A DNA stretch of 64,000 bases from Catonia carolina (taxonomy: Eukaryota > Arthropoda > Insecta > Hemiptera > Achilidae), in assembly GCA_035578175.1 (NCBI GenBank), contig JAQMRL010000001.1, positions 185,019,283-185,083,282 of the forward strand, in the 5' to 3' direction. The translations under genes were made by a program, and so were the position numbers. The notes under the pieces are model-generated. The model did no database searches. It saw nothing but the letters and a program-made list of their open reading frames with translations, and was not told where the DNA came from. Positions 1 to 11,894 of the stretch are shown here, in pieces (positions within the stretch are counted from its first letter, which is position 1; every line of letters begins with the position of its first letter).

Positions 1-433
1 AGGAAAAGCAGCTTTTAACTTTTGTAAAAGTCAAAAGTAGCGTTTTAATTTTCCAGTTATAAAGAAAAATAGTAAAATTTCTCATGAAAGTTTTGTATCT
101 GTTCAACTCCAAGTGTATTCAGTTGCGGTGTGGAGTGAGAGTAGACTATTGACTAGCTATAACTTAGCCACAAATAAATCTAATATTTTATCTAGGTTCG
201 TGTCAACGTCACTGCTTTCATCGTACCATTCTTAAGCTATTCTGGCTTTTCCTTTCTTAAAAAGTCCTTAAAATGTACCTTAAAGAAACCTATTTATAAA
301 AAAGAACAAGTTATAATTCTCATAAATAAAGCATAAACTATTTTGTTATATAATATAATATGTTGGTGTTGTTACATAATTTAATGTACTAACTAGATTA
401 AAATATTTATGCCTATTTTACTTTCTTTTGCCT
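1..433. other. AT-rich DNA, nothing recognised
   Basis: No coding exon, RNA gene or repeat copy could be recognised here. The stretch is AT-rich and lies upstream of the first copy of the 0.9-kb repeat family. Confidence 0.4.
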
Positions 434-1350
434 ATATGAATACATATAGATATGAAGAAATTGTTTTCATGTTGATTTTTTGAAATCGAGTTTTCACCTT
501 ATCTACACGTTTTCAGACCCCCGAACCAAAAAAACATTTTTTTAGCGATTGGTCTGTGTGTGTGCGCGCGGGCGTGTGAACAGAATATCTCAAGAACGGA
601 ACATCGTACGAAGTTGAAACTTTTAACTTAAGTTAGGTACCACTACCGGATCCGACACGAACATTTTCACCAAAATCGGTCAACCAGAAGTAGTAGTTTA
701 TTCGTCATTTTTCACTTTTTTGCAATTTTCTCAAAAACGGCTCCTACGATTTTTTAAAATCACCTAATTTATTACATTTTTTATGTTCTTCAAGATAAGG
801 TAGGCGCCATGTCTGCTGAAATTCTTGGAGAGACTGTTCTCTCGTTAAAAAATTGTTGTTTTAAATTGCAGCCTTAATATGCATTTTAGTGCAAAAGTGT
901 ATAATTAAAGTTGTAGACAATTTAAAAATCTATAACTTTTATTTCAAACATTTTTCGTAAAAATTAGTTTTGTGGTAATTTGTGATTTTCTGTTTTTTTT
1001 AATAAAAATCTGTAAAAATATTAGATTTTTTTTTTATATTTCGGCCGTAGTATCCATTTTACGACAAAAATTCATAATTAAATATATAGGAAATTAAAAG
1101 CTCTACAACTTTTATATAGAGCATTTTTCTCTACAGAACTTAGTTTAGCGTGAAAGAATGAATTTCCGTATTATTAAACCAAACTAAGATTGGTTTTAAT
1201 TTTGCGTAATTCACTCATCATTAAAATTAGGTTATGTTTTTGAAGTTAGTTTTTTTGTGTATTTCTAATGTTTTATTACTAATGTTAAGTTATATTGGTC
1301 ATTTATTTGCATTGGCTAGAGAAAGTCGTGTGAGTGTTTCACATCCAATT
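434..1350 (+). repeat. Non-coding interspersed repeat family (about 0.9 kb), copy 1
   Basis: This is one of three copies in the window; the others, inverted, are at 7522-8775 and 63452-64000. Shared landmarks are a TTTTTGAAATCGAGTTTTCACC block near the left end, a (TG)n stretch near 551, a block reading CTCAAAAACGGCTCCTACG, and a terminal block containing GTGTGAGTGTTTCACAT at about 1328-1346. The right third holds two tandem, diverged units of about 170 bp, starting near 868 and 1042, each with a TATGCATTTTA-like core and an ACAACTTTTAT-like core. No long reading frame is present. The family looks like a non-autonomous element, but no terminal inverted repeats or target-site duplications could be fixed, so its class is unknown. 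Confidence 0.7.
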
Positions 1351-2510
1351 TTTAATATTGGATATCATTGAAGATTAAACAATTTTATCTAATTCTCGTA
1401 CCATTTGCTCGCTTATTTTACGTACCATTTAAGTGGTTGTGACTATTGTATTTTCCTCACAATTTTCTCCGAAATTCCCGATTTTGTTTCTTTCATAATC
1501 TAAAACTGGACTAAAGTAGACTAACAGATTGTACGTCTCTTTATGCCGTCAGATCCAAATTTGCTTGCCGTAGACGAAGGAAAATGAGATTCATTGCGTA
1601 TGGCAAACTTAGAAGCCACAGGCACTTTACATTACAAATGATACTAAATAATTTGCCGCCTAAAGGGTTATATTTATTTTTACTTCCTATATTTAATTAT
1701 TTATTCATTCTTAAAGAACAAGTCACGAAGTGTTACATCATGGATTAACGGTGACATTTTAGACCCGCTATCAAATTTATTATTTAAGACTATCTAACAT
1801 GCTAAACAGACATCTTAATTAAATATTCATACTTATTGACAAATGAGATGACAAAAAAATAACTTCAATACAAACAATTTGCATTTATTATCCTACAAGC
1901 AGTATCATAATTTTTGCAATCTGCCAATCATAGACAAGGTTTTGGAGAATCAGCTGATAAATTAGGTAAAAAGCCTTGTAATGCTTCAATGCAAAAATTA
2001 ATGACAAATAGGTAAAAAAAACGTATATTAATTTTTATTGTTCATATGACACGCACAATATATAAATTTTCCCTTCTTATCAAAAGAATTTAAATAAAAA
2101 CTGCATTTAAATATTAACATGTGAGTCGCTGGAAGAAGAGAAAGTTATCCAAGGTTGATAGGTAGAAATTATTTTTTTAATAACATGTAAATTGTTTTGT
2201 TTAAATTACAATGCTTATTTGATGATTAATGAAACATTATCAAAATATATTTCATGATAATTACTGGTTTATTTATAATTTTATTCATCATTCACAAAAA
2301 AATTAAAAAATAAATAAGGATCTCAAAATGTTCTCTTAGTCCTTTCAAAAGGTTAAAAGTAAATCTATCGATCTTCTTGCCATACAGTTTTGTAGTTGCG
2401 TATAACTGAATAACACAGAAAGTCAATAAAGTGTCTATATACTACATTGAGTTTGAGTTTGTTTTCTATTGTTACGTATAAAAAAATCAATTTTTTCCAA
2501 ATATTTTAAT
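1351..2510. other. AT-rich DNA, nothing recognised
   Basis: No gene or repeat copy recognised. There is a slightly GC-richer patch around 1530-1620, but it has no reading frame or splice-site pattern that I can support. Confidence 0.4.
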
Positions 2511-2672
2511 TTAAAGTCTCATCGCTTCTTCATGGTCATCACTGACTACTTTTGGTTAAGGAACAGTGTTTGAACTTGTAATAATCTTCCAGATCTAGCC
2601 GAGAATCAAGCCCAGGACCTTCAATTTACAACGTAGATGTACATGCTAACATTGGGCCATGGAGGCGGCCAA
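2511..2672 (-). repeat. tRNA-derived SINE, degraded
   Basis: Read on the minus strand, the segment starts with GGCCGCCTCCATGGCCCAATG, continues through a degraded B-box-like block (GGCTTGATTCTC) near 2601-2612, and then has a tail related to the other tRNA SINEs here (the plus strand shows CATCACTGACTAC and GGTTAAGGAACAGTG). Both promoter boxes are mutated, so this is an old copy. Confidence 0.5.
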
Positions 2673-3255
2673 AATTAACATTTTATTAGAGGGTTTTTCT
2701 TGTAATTACCCATCCCTTTTTTATTAATCGTTTATAATTCAATTTGATGAATGCGGTTTTCAAGTAACTTCAGCTTTATAATTTATATGGATTTTTAATA
2801 TAAAATAACCTTTCACAATACTTTCGTAAAAATTCATGCGAACATATGCTATTATCTTCAGAATTAAAACTTTATACACCACCTCAAAGAATAAATTTAT
2901 TATGCTAAATATATTATAATTATTCCAAAAGCTCTAACAAAACACATTTGCATAGTTTATGTATTTTCCTGTGTTGCTTCAAAGTAATCTACAAATTCGA
3001 ACTTTTAAAGCCTAATCCAATTTTTGATAGCATACTAGAAATTGTCATACCTGTTTCTAATGAAAGGCACATTTAACTGCAAGAAATATGCTGTTTATTT
3101 CACTGAACAAATAAAGTCGTTTTTAATTTTTTTTAAATGCTTAGATAATATTTATTATTATTTTGACCTAATATTAACACCATGATTACGTTCATACTTC
3201 GTCAGAAATCCTTCCCAACCGTAAACTTTGACAATTTTCCAGTATCTTACACAAT
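2673..3255. other. AT-rich DNA, nothing recognised
   Basis: No gene, RNA or repeat copy recognised between two SINE copies. Confidence 0.4.
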
Positions 3256-3652
3256 TGCCCATATAAGGGCAGGGGGAGTGTTAAATTAATTGCACTCGAT
3301 CTGTTGGTTCCAGGGCTATAAAAATAGTTCTGTTCCTTATCACACAGGCAGTCAATTATATGACTGAAATATTCTAGAACAGAAGAGGTAGAGATGTAAA
3401 AGACACTAGTCAGAGTGATCTCCTCTGAAAGTAATAAATTTCACTATACAGCCAGACCCTGTGGTAAATGAAGTGAAGGTGGCATTTGCAGGGTGGGAAG
3501 TGGATGCTTTTCGGAGGGCCTGGCATGTTGATAAGCATACTCTTTCAACTCTGTGAGGAAGGCAATAGTAAACCACCTCACTCCTCGTTTTTACTTAGTA
3601 AAACCTCTAGAGTTTCAAACCACCCTTTCGGCTGTTGACCTAAACAACACAA
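3256..3652 (+). repeat. Non-tRNA SINE-like family (TGCCCAT...AACAAC), copy 1
   Basis: This is a copy of a roughly 390-bp family with six members here. It starts TGCCCATATAAGGGC, contains GAAGAGGTAGAGATGTAAAAG and CAGCCAGACCCTGTGG blocks, and ends with a short hairpin (CAAACCACCCTTTCGGCTG) followed by an AAC-rich tail. There is no conserved reading frame, since stops fall at different places in different copies. Other copies are flanked by clear target-site duplications, so the family moves by retroposition. The head is not obviously tRNA-like. Confidence 0.7.
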
Positions 3653-3660
3653 CATCAACA

Positions 3661-5160
3661 CACCTCCGACAAACACAATTAAATACTTATACTTTATACT
3701 ACTCGTAGATTCCTATTCACTGTATATCCGAAGTACTTAACTGTATCTGGCATGGAACTATTAAACAAAACAAAGAATTTCACTAAACCACCGTTAAAAG
3801 TGTAATATCTACTCTCTACTCCACTGTAGATCACACTTGCCGGTTAAACACAAAATTAGATTGTTCCAATTATTTGACTCGGCCAATATGAATGTACGAA
3901 ATTTTGTGAATTCAAAGGTTTTTCATCGAAAACATGAATTGCACATAAAAAGAATCTTACGTTTTAAAATGTTTTTGTTTGTTTACTTTGTCACATTTAT
4001 TTCCTCTTCTTACTACGTACGAAATTCTTTCATACATCTTGACCTCAGCGTAAACACGACCATTATAAAACTATACATTCATTTTCATTCAACATTACAA
4101 AATTAACACAAATCTATAAATACGAACATTAGACCTATCACTATTACACCTACCATAATTCTCAAAGGATATTAAAAATTAAGACGTGCTGAAATAGAGA
4201 TATTGTATGAAATACGAACGGGGATCTGCCAATAGGGGATTTCTTCGATCAGGACAAAAACAGGATATTTCACAATTTTAATACAAATACTGCTTGTTGT
4301 AATTATTTACAGTTGCAGTAATTCTAAACAAAACTAAAATGTTTAAACATTTACGTCTACAATGAAGTATGTAGGTCATTCTTTTACATTTAAGTCTAAA
4401 TAAAAAGGAGTCTATTGTTTAATTCATATCGTTTGCCAAAATGAGAATGCACTTTGTATTATGTTGCAATCGAAGTCGGTGACAAGGTAATCGAATTTAC
4501 GACGCAGTCTGCCAGTTTTAGATCGGTGGATTGTTAATGAGAAGTAAGATAGTCTGGCAATTGTCTAATAGTGGCTTTTGTTTTGTTTAATATAACTAAA
4601 GGTTTTAAAATCAATTTTAACAATTAATTGTATATTCTAATAGATATTTAAAATTACAGACAAATTTATATTTGTTTAAATTTATGTAAAATTGTATTAG
4701 TATATTTCAGAATTAATAGATAATACATAATTATTTTTAGCAGTATTACAGTGTTATCCATATACTTTACATAATCTTTTCATTACAATTTTATTAATTT
4801 GCTATTTATAAAACTTAGTGTTCATAAAGTATGTACCCTGGTTTTAACTAACTTCTCTAATTCAATATTAATTGCAATAGATTAAAGTCACAAAATTTAA
4901 AGTCAGTTCGTGGTTAATTATTCTCGGTGACAATAATGAAAAATAACTACGTAATTAATAACTCAGTCAAAGAAATCAATAATAGAATAGTTAATACAAT
5001 GAACTAAAATGAAAAGAATCGTAATATAAAATGGTAAACTAAATGGTATATAATATAAAATGGTATAATGATAAAATCGTAAATTAAAATAAAAACAGAT
5101 TATTTTATTTTAGCAAAGCAAAAAAATAATAATAAAATATAATAATATAATAATAAATAA
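3661..5160. other. AT-rich DNA, simple AAT-type runs at the end
   Basis: No supported gene. An open frame at 3837-4106 has no initiation context, domain or splice support and looks like chance. An AAT/ATAA-rich microsatellite-like run occupies roughly 5110-5168. Confidence 0.4.
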
Positions 5161-5161
5161 A

Positions 5162-5955
5162 TAATAAATCATTTAAGGCCTGTAAACACCTAGTTTTCAA
5201 CTGCGATCCGCGGTTTGACAACGTTTAGTTGTACCTTACGGCGATTAGTTGAAATATGAAATACTGGCTGTCAGTAGGCTAATAATCAAAAACATTACTT
5301 TATATTCAACATTATAATATTATCTTTTAGATTTTACATTAATCATTAATTAACTGAGGTTTACCTCTTACTAAGTTATTAGTAATTAAAAGTTGATGTA
5401 GACTTATTTTTGTGATACATCTAATTTGGTGACAGATTCTGTTAGTTTTCTCAGCAATGCACTCCACGGAACGCGGTTAAACCTAGGTCGGTTTCACAAT
5501 GTTCATCGGTACCTTACGGCAATTAGTTGAACATTAAATACTGTCCGGTTAAAAGTAAAACCGTGAAAATGAAGGATATTTTTTTCATTTAGTATGTGTC
5601 TAGTTGTTTCTTTAAGTAAGAGGATAAAGTTATGAATCGTATTTTCAAAAATTTTCTTTAAATTATTTCCTTCGTACTTGTCTCACATGTGAGTTGATTG
5701 AACTAATAGCAAATAAACTTGGTTGATAAATAAAACAGCTGACAGTATGGTGGCTAACCGCTCAGCGAGCCGCAGCTCTCTAGAAACCGCGACGGTAGCT
5801 ATTGTTTTAATTCATGCAGTCAACTGCCGCGGTTCCCGGCTAACCGCTGTGATTAACGGCCGAGCATCTACATTTGGCGAGCAGACATATTGTAGTGCAT
5901 GTAAAAATATATAATTTTGCATCATCCGCCGTAGCTATCCGCTGAGTTCATGTAG
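5162..5955. mobile_element. Possible hAT-like MITE, degraded
   Basis: The segment is GC-richer than its surroundings. Its left end (AGGCCTGTAAACACC) and the reverse complement of its right end (AGGGTCTACATGAAC) are weakly similar. The 8 bp outside them (ATCATTTA on the left, AAGCATTT on the right) are also similar. Inside, a block with TACCTTACGGCGATTAGTTGAA (about 5231-5252) recurs at about 5510-5530, and a GC-rich part at 5745-5945 has CCGCTCAGCG and CCGCTGAG blocks in opposite orientations. hAT is only one reading; no transposase is present. Confidence 0.3.
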
Positions 5956-7044
5956 ACCCTAAGCATTTTACAAATTTGTAAACACGGAGCTCTCATCGGC
6001 GTTATAGTAAATAAATACATAAATCGTTATTAGTCAGCGACTTTACGACAGACTTAAGAATAAGATTGAACTTAGAATCCTTTAACCGAAAAAATTACAT
6101 ATCAAGGAAATTTGTGACATGCAGAACGATAAGTGAAATTAACTAATTTTTCCATAGTGACTATGCATTTATTCTAAATAATATAAGATATTTTATATAC
6201 ATACATTATAGGCCTATTCTAATTTAATCTAAATTGAATAAATTCGAAGTTAAAATAAAACAATAAATAAGATTTAATCATTACTAAATGATTGAAATTC
6301 AATCGATGAACAGTGTTATCCATCATAGGCAAAATACATAGGCAAAAGAAAATACCATGGATCTATAATTTGTTTCAAAATGCATTCTTTGACGTGGGTA
6401 AATAACTACGCAAATTTTACATACTATACTATTATGTAATCAAAAAAATAAGTTACTTCAATATTAAATTAATAAAGCGTTATTTAAATTACTAGAAGCA
6501 TTTTGACTTATAAAGTGAGACCAAATTTTTTTCCTCGTTGCAATTGTATGAACTATCTGTTTTCACTTCATTACCAATAAAACTAGCAACACACTTTGAA
6601 AATTATGTATTATCTATAAGCAAATTTATCCAGAAAAACTCTTTAGCTTTCGGTAAAGCAATGTAATATATATTTTACTTTTAGGTTATTGTGCACCCTG
6701 TCCAAATAATCACAACGTTATGATGGTTTGTCAGCCAATAAGTTGAAAAGTTCAACACAAATATTACCAAGTAATTAGGTCATCGTATGGAGCTTTTTTT
6801 ATAAACTGTACACGTAAGTTAAATAATAATTAATAAATTAAGTGATTTTTCTCAAAATTTTTAAATCAAATGTTAAGAATTTGAGCAGCCGCAGAATATT
6901 CCATATAAGTTGGCAAACGCAAAAGAAAAAAAATAAGTTTTAGAAAACTTATGTTCATACATTTTAAAAATCATATAAATATATTTTTCTATGGTTCTTT
7001 GTTTGTCGATAAATATTTGTTATACGTTAGTCGATATCCATATT
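5956..7044. other. AT-rich DNA, nothing recognised
   Basis: No gene, RNA or repeat copy could be recognised. Confidence 0.4.
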
Positions 7045-7183
7045 AAATATACCCAGACGGCGCAGTGAATCACTTTGCGTATTGAATTGTTGAGAAGATA
7101 GAAGCTACTGCTACCTTTCGAAGGTTAAATTTTACCTACGCAGTTTTAATGGTATTAAATTTTAATAAACTAGGATTCCAGTA
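7045..7183 (+). repeat. Dispersed direct repeat, copy 1
   Basis: This segment shares TTGAATTGTTGA, ACCTTTCGAAGGTTAAATTTTAC and ATTAAATTTTAATAAAC in the same order and spacing with 9910-10047. The two copies differ at scattered bases, so they are old copies of an unidentified element. Confidence 0.6.
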
Positions 7184-7521
7184 AGAACGTGCTTTTACAG
7201 TGAATGTGAGATTCACGGTGGATCAACGACGCCCAAACGTATTACTTTACCATCGTCAGCAAGGATATAAAAAATTTAATGGAATAAAGAGGTAGGTATG
7301 AGGTAGAGAAACATGATAAAATTGGTCCTAAAGGAACAGCATTAAAATAATGAAAAGATGATTTTGATTCAAAAAGTATTATTATTTTTCCATTACAGGA
7401 TGGTAGTGATGACATTCTGAATACTCATATCCACAGGCCTTTATTAAGGGATAAAAATAACTTATGCTACGTCACTGGACACAAGTATGATGTATGTATT
7501 TTTAGATATAAAAATATGTTG

Positions 7522-8775
7522 TGAAACACTCACAAGGCATTCTCTTGCCAATGCAAATAATGAACACTATAACCTAATATTAATATGATTTTCACGGTTG
7601 ATGAGCTCTGCTGTTCCACTCGTTTAGAACAATCCGAACGTTTGCCAGCGTTGTCAGATTGTACCTGACAAACAATACGCGGGCATGCGTATAACAGCTG
7701 CCATAGTTCTCGTCTTGCTCGTCGTCTTGTTCTTCGTACTGAACACATCGATTGTAGAGTGCGTTAACATGCAATACTTTATAATATAATCAGCTGAATG
7801 TACATTTATAGGTTATAATTGTTATTAAAAAACCAAAAAAAATGGCTGACGAAATATTTAACAAAGCTTCAAGAGCAAGTATTGGCAATGTTGCTGGCAA
7901 GTCATTGGCTAGCTATAAAGTGGGTAGGGGGCAATGCATACGTTCAGAGCTCATCAGCCTTTAAAAATAGTATAGAAATAAAACATTAGAAATAAACAAA
8001 AAACTAAACTCAAAAAACAAAACCTAATTTTAATCATGACTGAATGATTCAAAATGAAAATCAACTTCAGTTTGGCATAATAATAAGAAAAATCACTTTT
8101 TGACGCAAAACTAAGCTCTGTAGAGAAAAATGCTTGCAGTAAAAGATATAGATCTTTTAATTTCCCATAAATTTGATTATACATACTTTTTATCGTTAAA
8201 TGCAACGGCACAACGGCTGAAATCGTAAAAATCAATTTATTTATAGATATTCATGAAAAAAAAACAGAAATTAACTAATTACCGCTAAACTAAGCGTTAT
8301 AGAAAAAAAATGTTTAAAATAAAAGTTGTAGGTTTTTTAATTTTCTACAACTTTAATTAGGCCTATAAACATTTTTGCTGTAAAATGCATATTAAGGCCG
8401 CATTCTGAAAAAACCTTTTTTTTCTACGAAAGCGCAGCCCTCCTAAGAATTTTAGCAGATATGATGCCTACCCTATCTTGTACAGCATTAAAAATGTAGT
8501 AAATGAGGCGATTTTGAAAAAAAATCATACAAGCCGTTTTTGAGAAAATCGCAAAAAAGTGAAAAATTACACGAATAAACAACTACTTTTGGTTGACCGA
8601 TTTTGATGGAAATGTTCTTGACGGGTCCGGTAGTAGTAACTAACTTAAGTTTCAAGTTTCAACACACACACACACACACAGACCAATCGCTAAAAACATT
8701 TTTTTGGGGTTTAGGGGTCTGAAAACATGTAAATCCGGTGAAAACTCGATTTCAAAAAGTCGGCATGAAAATAAT
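7522..8775 (-). repeat. 0.9-kb repeat family, copy 2, interrupted
   Basis: This is an inverted copy of the family at 434-1350. The terminal block (GTGAAACACTCAC, near 7528) and the following 50 bp match copies 1 and 3. The match breaks at about 7588 and resumes at about 7968 with AAAACATTAGAAATA. The middle blocks (AAAAATCATACAAGCCGTTTTTGAG near 8521) and the left-end block (GAAAACTCGATTTCAAAAAG near 8740) are present. An (AC)n run at 8661-8680 matches the (TG)n of copy 1. The interruption is a separate insertion, listed next. Confidence 0.7.
7596..7959. mobile_element. Small TIR element nested in the 0.9-kb repeat
   Basis: A segment of about 365 bp is absent from the two other copies of the host repeat. 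It is bounded by GGTTGATGAGCTCTG (7596-7610) and CAGAGCTCATCAGCC (7945-7959), which are inverted repeats matching at 14 of 15 bases. It is much GC-richer than the host repeat. Inside, an ATG at 7842 in an AAAAAATGGCT context opens a 40-codon frame ending at 7964 that starts MADEIFNKASRAS. An open minus-strand frame rich in D/E covers about 7592-7774. I recognise neither product. No target-site duplication could be fixed, so the superfamily is unknown. Confidence 0.55.
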
Positions 8776-9909
8776 ACTTTCCTTCCTACATATTCATTTT
8801 TTTTTGTAACAGTGTATTTCTTTTACATTCAGTTTATAAATACAAAAACTTTAAACAAAGACGAAAAAATCTGAGTAATGTCCTCAGAATTAAAATAAAA
8901 ACCACACTCAGTAGTGTTTCAACAAGACTAAATGTGAAGAAAAATATATATGTACAAAACTAAACTTGATGAACTGTGAATCAACATCTTGAAACACAAA
9001 GTTATTGAAGCTGGAGATGATGACGATGATAGAGATGATAACGACGCCTATTATGAGATGACGATGATTAGTAGTTGAAGTAGAAAAGAAAGAAAAAAAA
9101 GTTTAAATGATTAACAAAATCGTAGAGGTAAGTCGAGTGTTTTAAAACGTTTTAGTCTGTGAGTATCTTCGCTCTTGTCAAGGAGGTTAATCGCTAATGG
9201 ATTCTGATGGTCTTATAGGTTTTGTAAATGTTTTTCGCTATGTTGTTAATTTCTTCTTCTATGAAAGGCAGGTATTGCCTATATTCATATAGGCAAGAAA
9301 AAATAAAAATGAATATTAGCATAATCTAAAAATTAGGAAAACATTAAGCCGCCATACAAAAAATTCCAATAAATAGAACCAATTATAACTAAAATAATAT
9401 TATTATTATAGCAGGAACAAGTAAAAATGTAGCACTATATCACTGAAACAAAAGTTTAAAATAAAAATTTATATTCCTAACCTCGTAAATGTTGACTGCC
9501 AGCTGTTACATCAGTCAGGTGTCCACATTTAGAAACTCCTCAGTGTCATTAACAGATGTAAGTTACTTCTTTCTAACGACTACATTACTTTGTCAAAATG
9601 CATAAAACCCGACCAAAAGAGCCATTAAAAATCTTTAAAACTATCAAATTGTGATTCATTTTACTTATACTATTACCAGTCCAATTAATCGATAAATTAA
9701 ATTTTAAATTAAATAATCAATGTTTATGAAACTCTAGTTCCAAGATAATATAGTTACTTTTGTAGCGATTTATCTCTAAAACTACTTTATTTATTATTTC
9801 CTAAACTCTTCATAGTTATATTGTAAAAATACGGTATTTATTTTACGTCGAATTAAATATCGGAAATATTTTATCCAGAACTGAAATCAGTAATCAGATT
9901 ATAACCAAG
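8776..9909. other. AT-rich DNA, nothing recognised
   Basis: No gene recognised. A GATGA-rich simple stretch lies at about 9016-9075, and a short perfect hairpin (TTGCCTATA, TTCA loop, TATAGGCAA) lies near 9275-9296. Confidence 0.4.
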
Positions 9910-10047
9910 CCAAATATATCCGTAAAGCACAGAATCACTCAGCGGATTGAATTGTTGACAACGTAGAAACGGCTAATACCTTTCGAAGGTTAAATTTTAC
10001 ATACACCCCTTTAATTGAATTAAATTTTAATAAACCAAGTTTTCTTA
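9910..10047 (+). repeat. Dispersed direct repeat, copy 2
   Basis: This is the second copy of the segment at 7045-7183. It has the same block order: TTGAATTGTTGA, then ACCTTTCGAAGGTTAAATTTTAC, then TTAAATTTTAATAAAC. Confidence 0.6.
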
Positions 10048-10534
10048 TACTCAGAAAATTATTAATCATTCTTGTTCTCCTGCTTGTTTTTCATGCCCTT
10101 TATACTAATAACTTTGTTTTATTTCCCGAATTCAAAAATCTGTATTTGGGAATAGTTGATCAAAAATAGAAAAAATGTAAGGCAAAAAATTATCAAAGTT
10201 AAAAAATAAAATTAAAATAATGTAAATAAAATAATAATGTTAAAAATTATAAAAGGTTTAAAGTTGCATGATTTCCTAGATGACATTTCAAAATTAGTAA
10301 GATTCTATAAAAACACAAAAAACCATTATTTGTTCATAGAACACAAAATATTTTTAGTTGTACGTGGGTAGTTATATCAGTTCAGTATCAGCAGTTTTTT
10401 TTTTAAGAATTTGTTTATTTAATAAGAGATGTGTAATGTTCAATTAAGTTTACTTAAATTTGTTTCATTCTTCCGGTGTGCCGGAGTATTTTAAGTGCTA
10501 ATCATTTAATATAGAGTTACAAATTTAAAAAAAA

Positions 10535-11461
10535 GAGGTGCGGCTATTAAAAAACGAGACTGACATCGTAAAACATTTGATTTTTATTTTATACATTAAT
10601 CACTTATTGTCACCTTCAATATACCCTCCTTCTCTACCCCTACAACGCTCCATGCGAATTTTCCATTGTTGGAAACAGTGCTGGAAGTCATCTTCTGTCA
10701 GCTCCTTCAGGACACGTGCCGCTTTCTCTTTTACAGCTTCCACAGACACAAGTCTTGTCCCTTTTAATGTAGATTTCCCCTTAGGGAGCAGGTAGAAGAT
10801 AATAACATGTAATGAAACGTGGTTTTTTACTTATGATCCGGAAACGAAGCGCCAATACATGCATTGGAAGCGCCGAACTTCACCGAGAGCCAAAAAAAGC
10901 TCGAATGAGCAAGTCAAAATTTAAAGCAATGATGATTGTTTTTTTATATCCATGGGGTTGTGTACCTTCACTGGGTTCCTGAAGGTCAAACAATTAATCA
11001 ATATTACTACCTTGAGGTACTTTTTAAACTACGTCAAAGAGTAAGGAAAAAACGCCCCGAAATGTGGAAAAACAAATCATGGGTTCTCCACCAAGACAAT
11101 GCGCCAACTCATTCCGCGTTATCTGTCAAGAGGTTTCTAGCCAAATACAGCATCTCAGTGTTAAAACATCCACCTTATTCACCAGATCTTGCGACATGTG
11201 ATTTCTACCTGTTCCCTAAGGTGAAATCTGAATTAAAAGGGACAAGATTTGAGGCTGTGGAAGCTGTAAAAGAGAAAGCGGCACGTGTCCTGAAGGAGCT
11301 GACAGAAGATGACTTCCAGCACTGTTTCCAACAATGGAAAATTTGCATGAAGCGTTGTAGGGATAGAGAAGGAGTGTATATTGAAGGTGACAATAAGTGA
11401 TTATGTATAAAATAAAAACAAAATTTTTTACGTCAGTCTCGTTATTTAATAGCCACACCTC
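10535..11461 (+). mobile_element. Palindromic mariner relic with duplicated 3' end
   Basis: The right end (11203-11461) is the 3' end of a mariner element, covering the last part of the transposase, its 3' UTR and a terminal repeat ending CACACCTCG followed by TA. The left end (10535-10796) is an inverted copy of the same 3' end, including the antisense of the transposase tail. The element is therefore bounded by inverted repeats of about 260 bp instead of the usual 25-30 bp. The true 5' end and the N-terminal half of the transposase are missing. The left TA is no longer visible. This is a rearranged, dead copy that could in principle still carry two 3' ends. Confidence 0.7.
10799..11400 (+). 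pseudogene. mariner transposase, C-terminal half, frameshifted
   Basis: Mariner transposases are DD34D enzymes that cut and paste their own element. Here reading starts inside the catalytic core with ETWFFTYDPETKRQ (from 10814). The preceding catalytic motif, normally GDE, reads CNE, so the first aspartate is lost. At least two frame changes follow, between about 10910 and 10945 near a T run. From 10936 an open frame runs to TGA at 11398-11400 and keeps the second and third catalytic aspartates (HQDNAPTH and YSPDLATCD) at the 34-residue spacing. The N-terminal helix-turn-helix region is absent. The product cannot be active. Confidence 0.8.
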
Positions 11462-11894
11462 GTAAATATCAATGCACAGTAGATATTTTATGTTTCATGC
11501 ATATACACCTATCCCTGTTTTAGAATATACTAACGAATAATTTAATTAAATGTTCTACTATAAACAAATCGAGTCGTTTTTATACGGTAGAACAAAAATC
11601 ATAAATTGTGAATTCAGAAAGAGCCCATCTGTTTTCCCAGTCTTCCCATAAAAATAATTATTCACGTGGTGTACCAAAAATGCATACTAAATTATTTACT
11701 ATAATCATAATTTCCACCATGATCTTTATGGTTTTTTTCATGCTCAGATAGCTTTTTAAGTAAGCTGAACGGTATTGACGTCAACAGGTTCCTTCTCACT
11801 GCTTCCGCTTCCAAAGTAAACGCCATACTTTATGTGCAACACAAAATAGTTGAAAAAAAATTTAGAAATTTCAGAAAAATGCAACAATAACTAA

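Noticed and set aside
3837..4106. 89-codon ORF
   Set aside because: AT-rich composition, no start context, no recognisable domain and no splice evidence. The same reasoning applies to 42065-42304, 53220-53435, 62594-62821 and 62883-63077.
11205..11458. Minus-strand coding frames
   Set aside because: They are the antisense of the mariner transposase tail. The matching plus-strand frame at 10538-10795 is likewise the antisense copy in the inverted arm.
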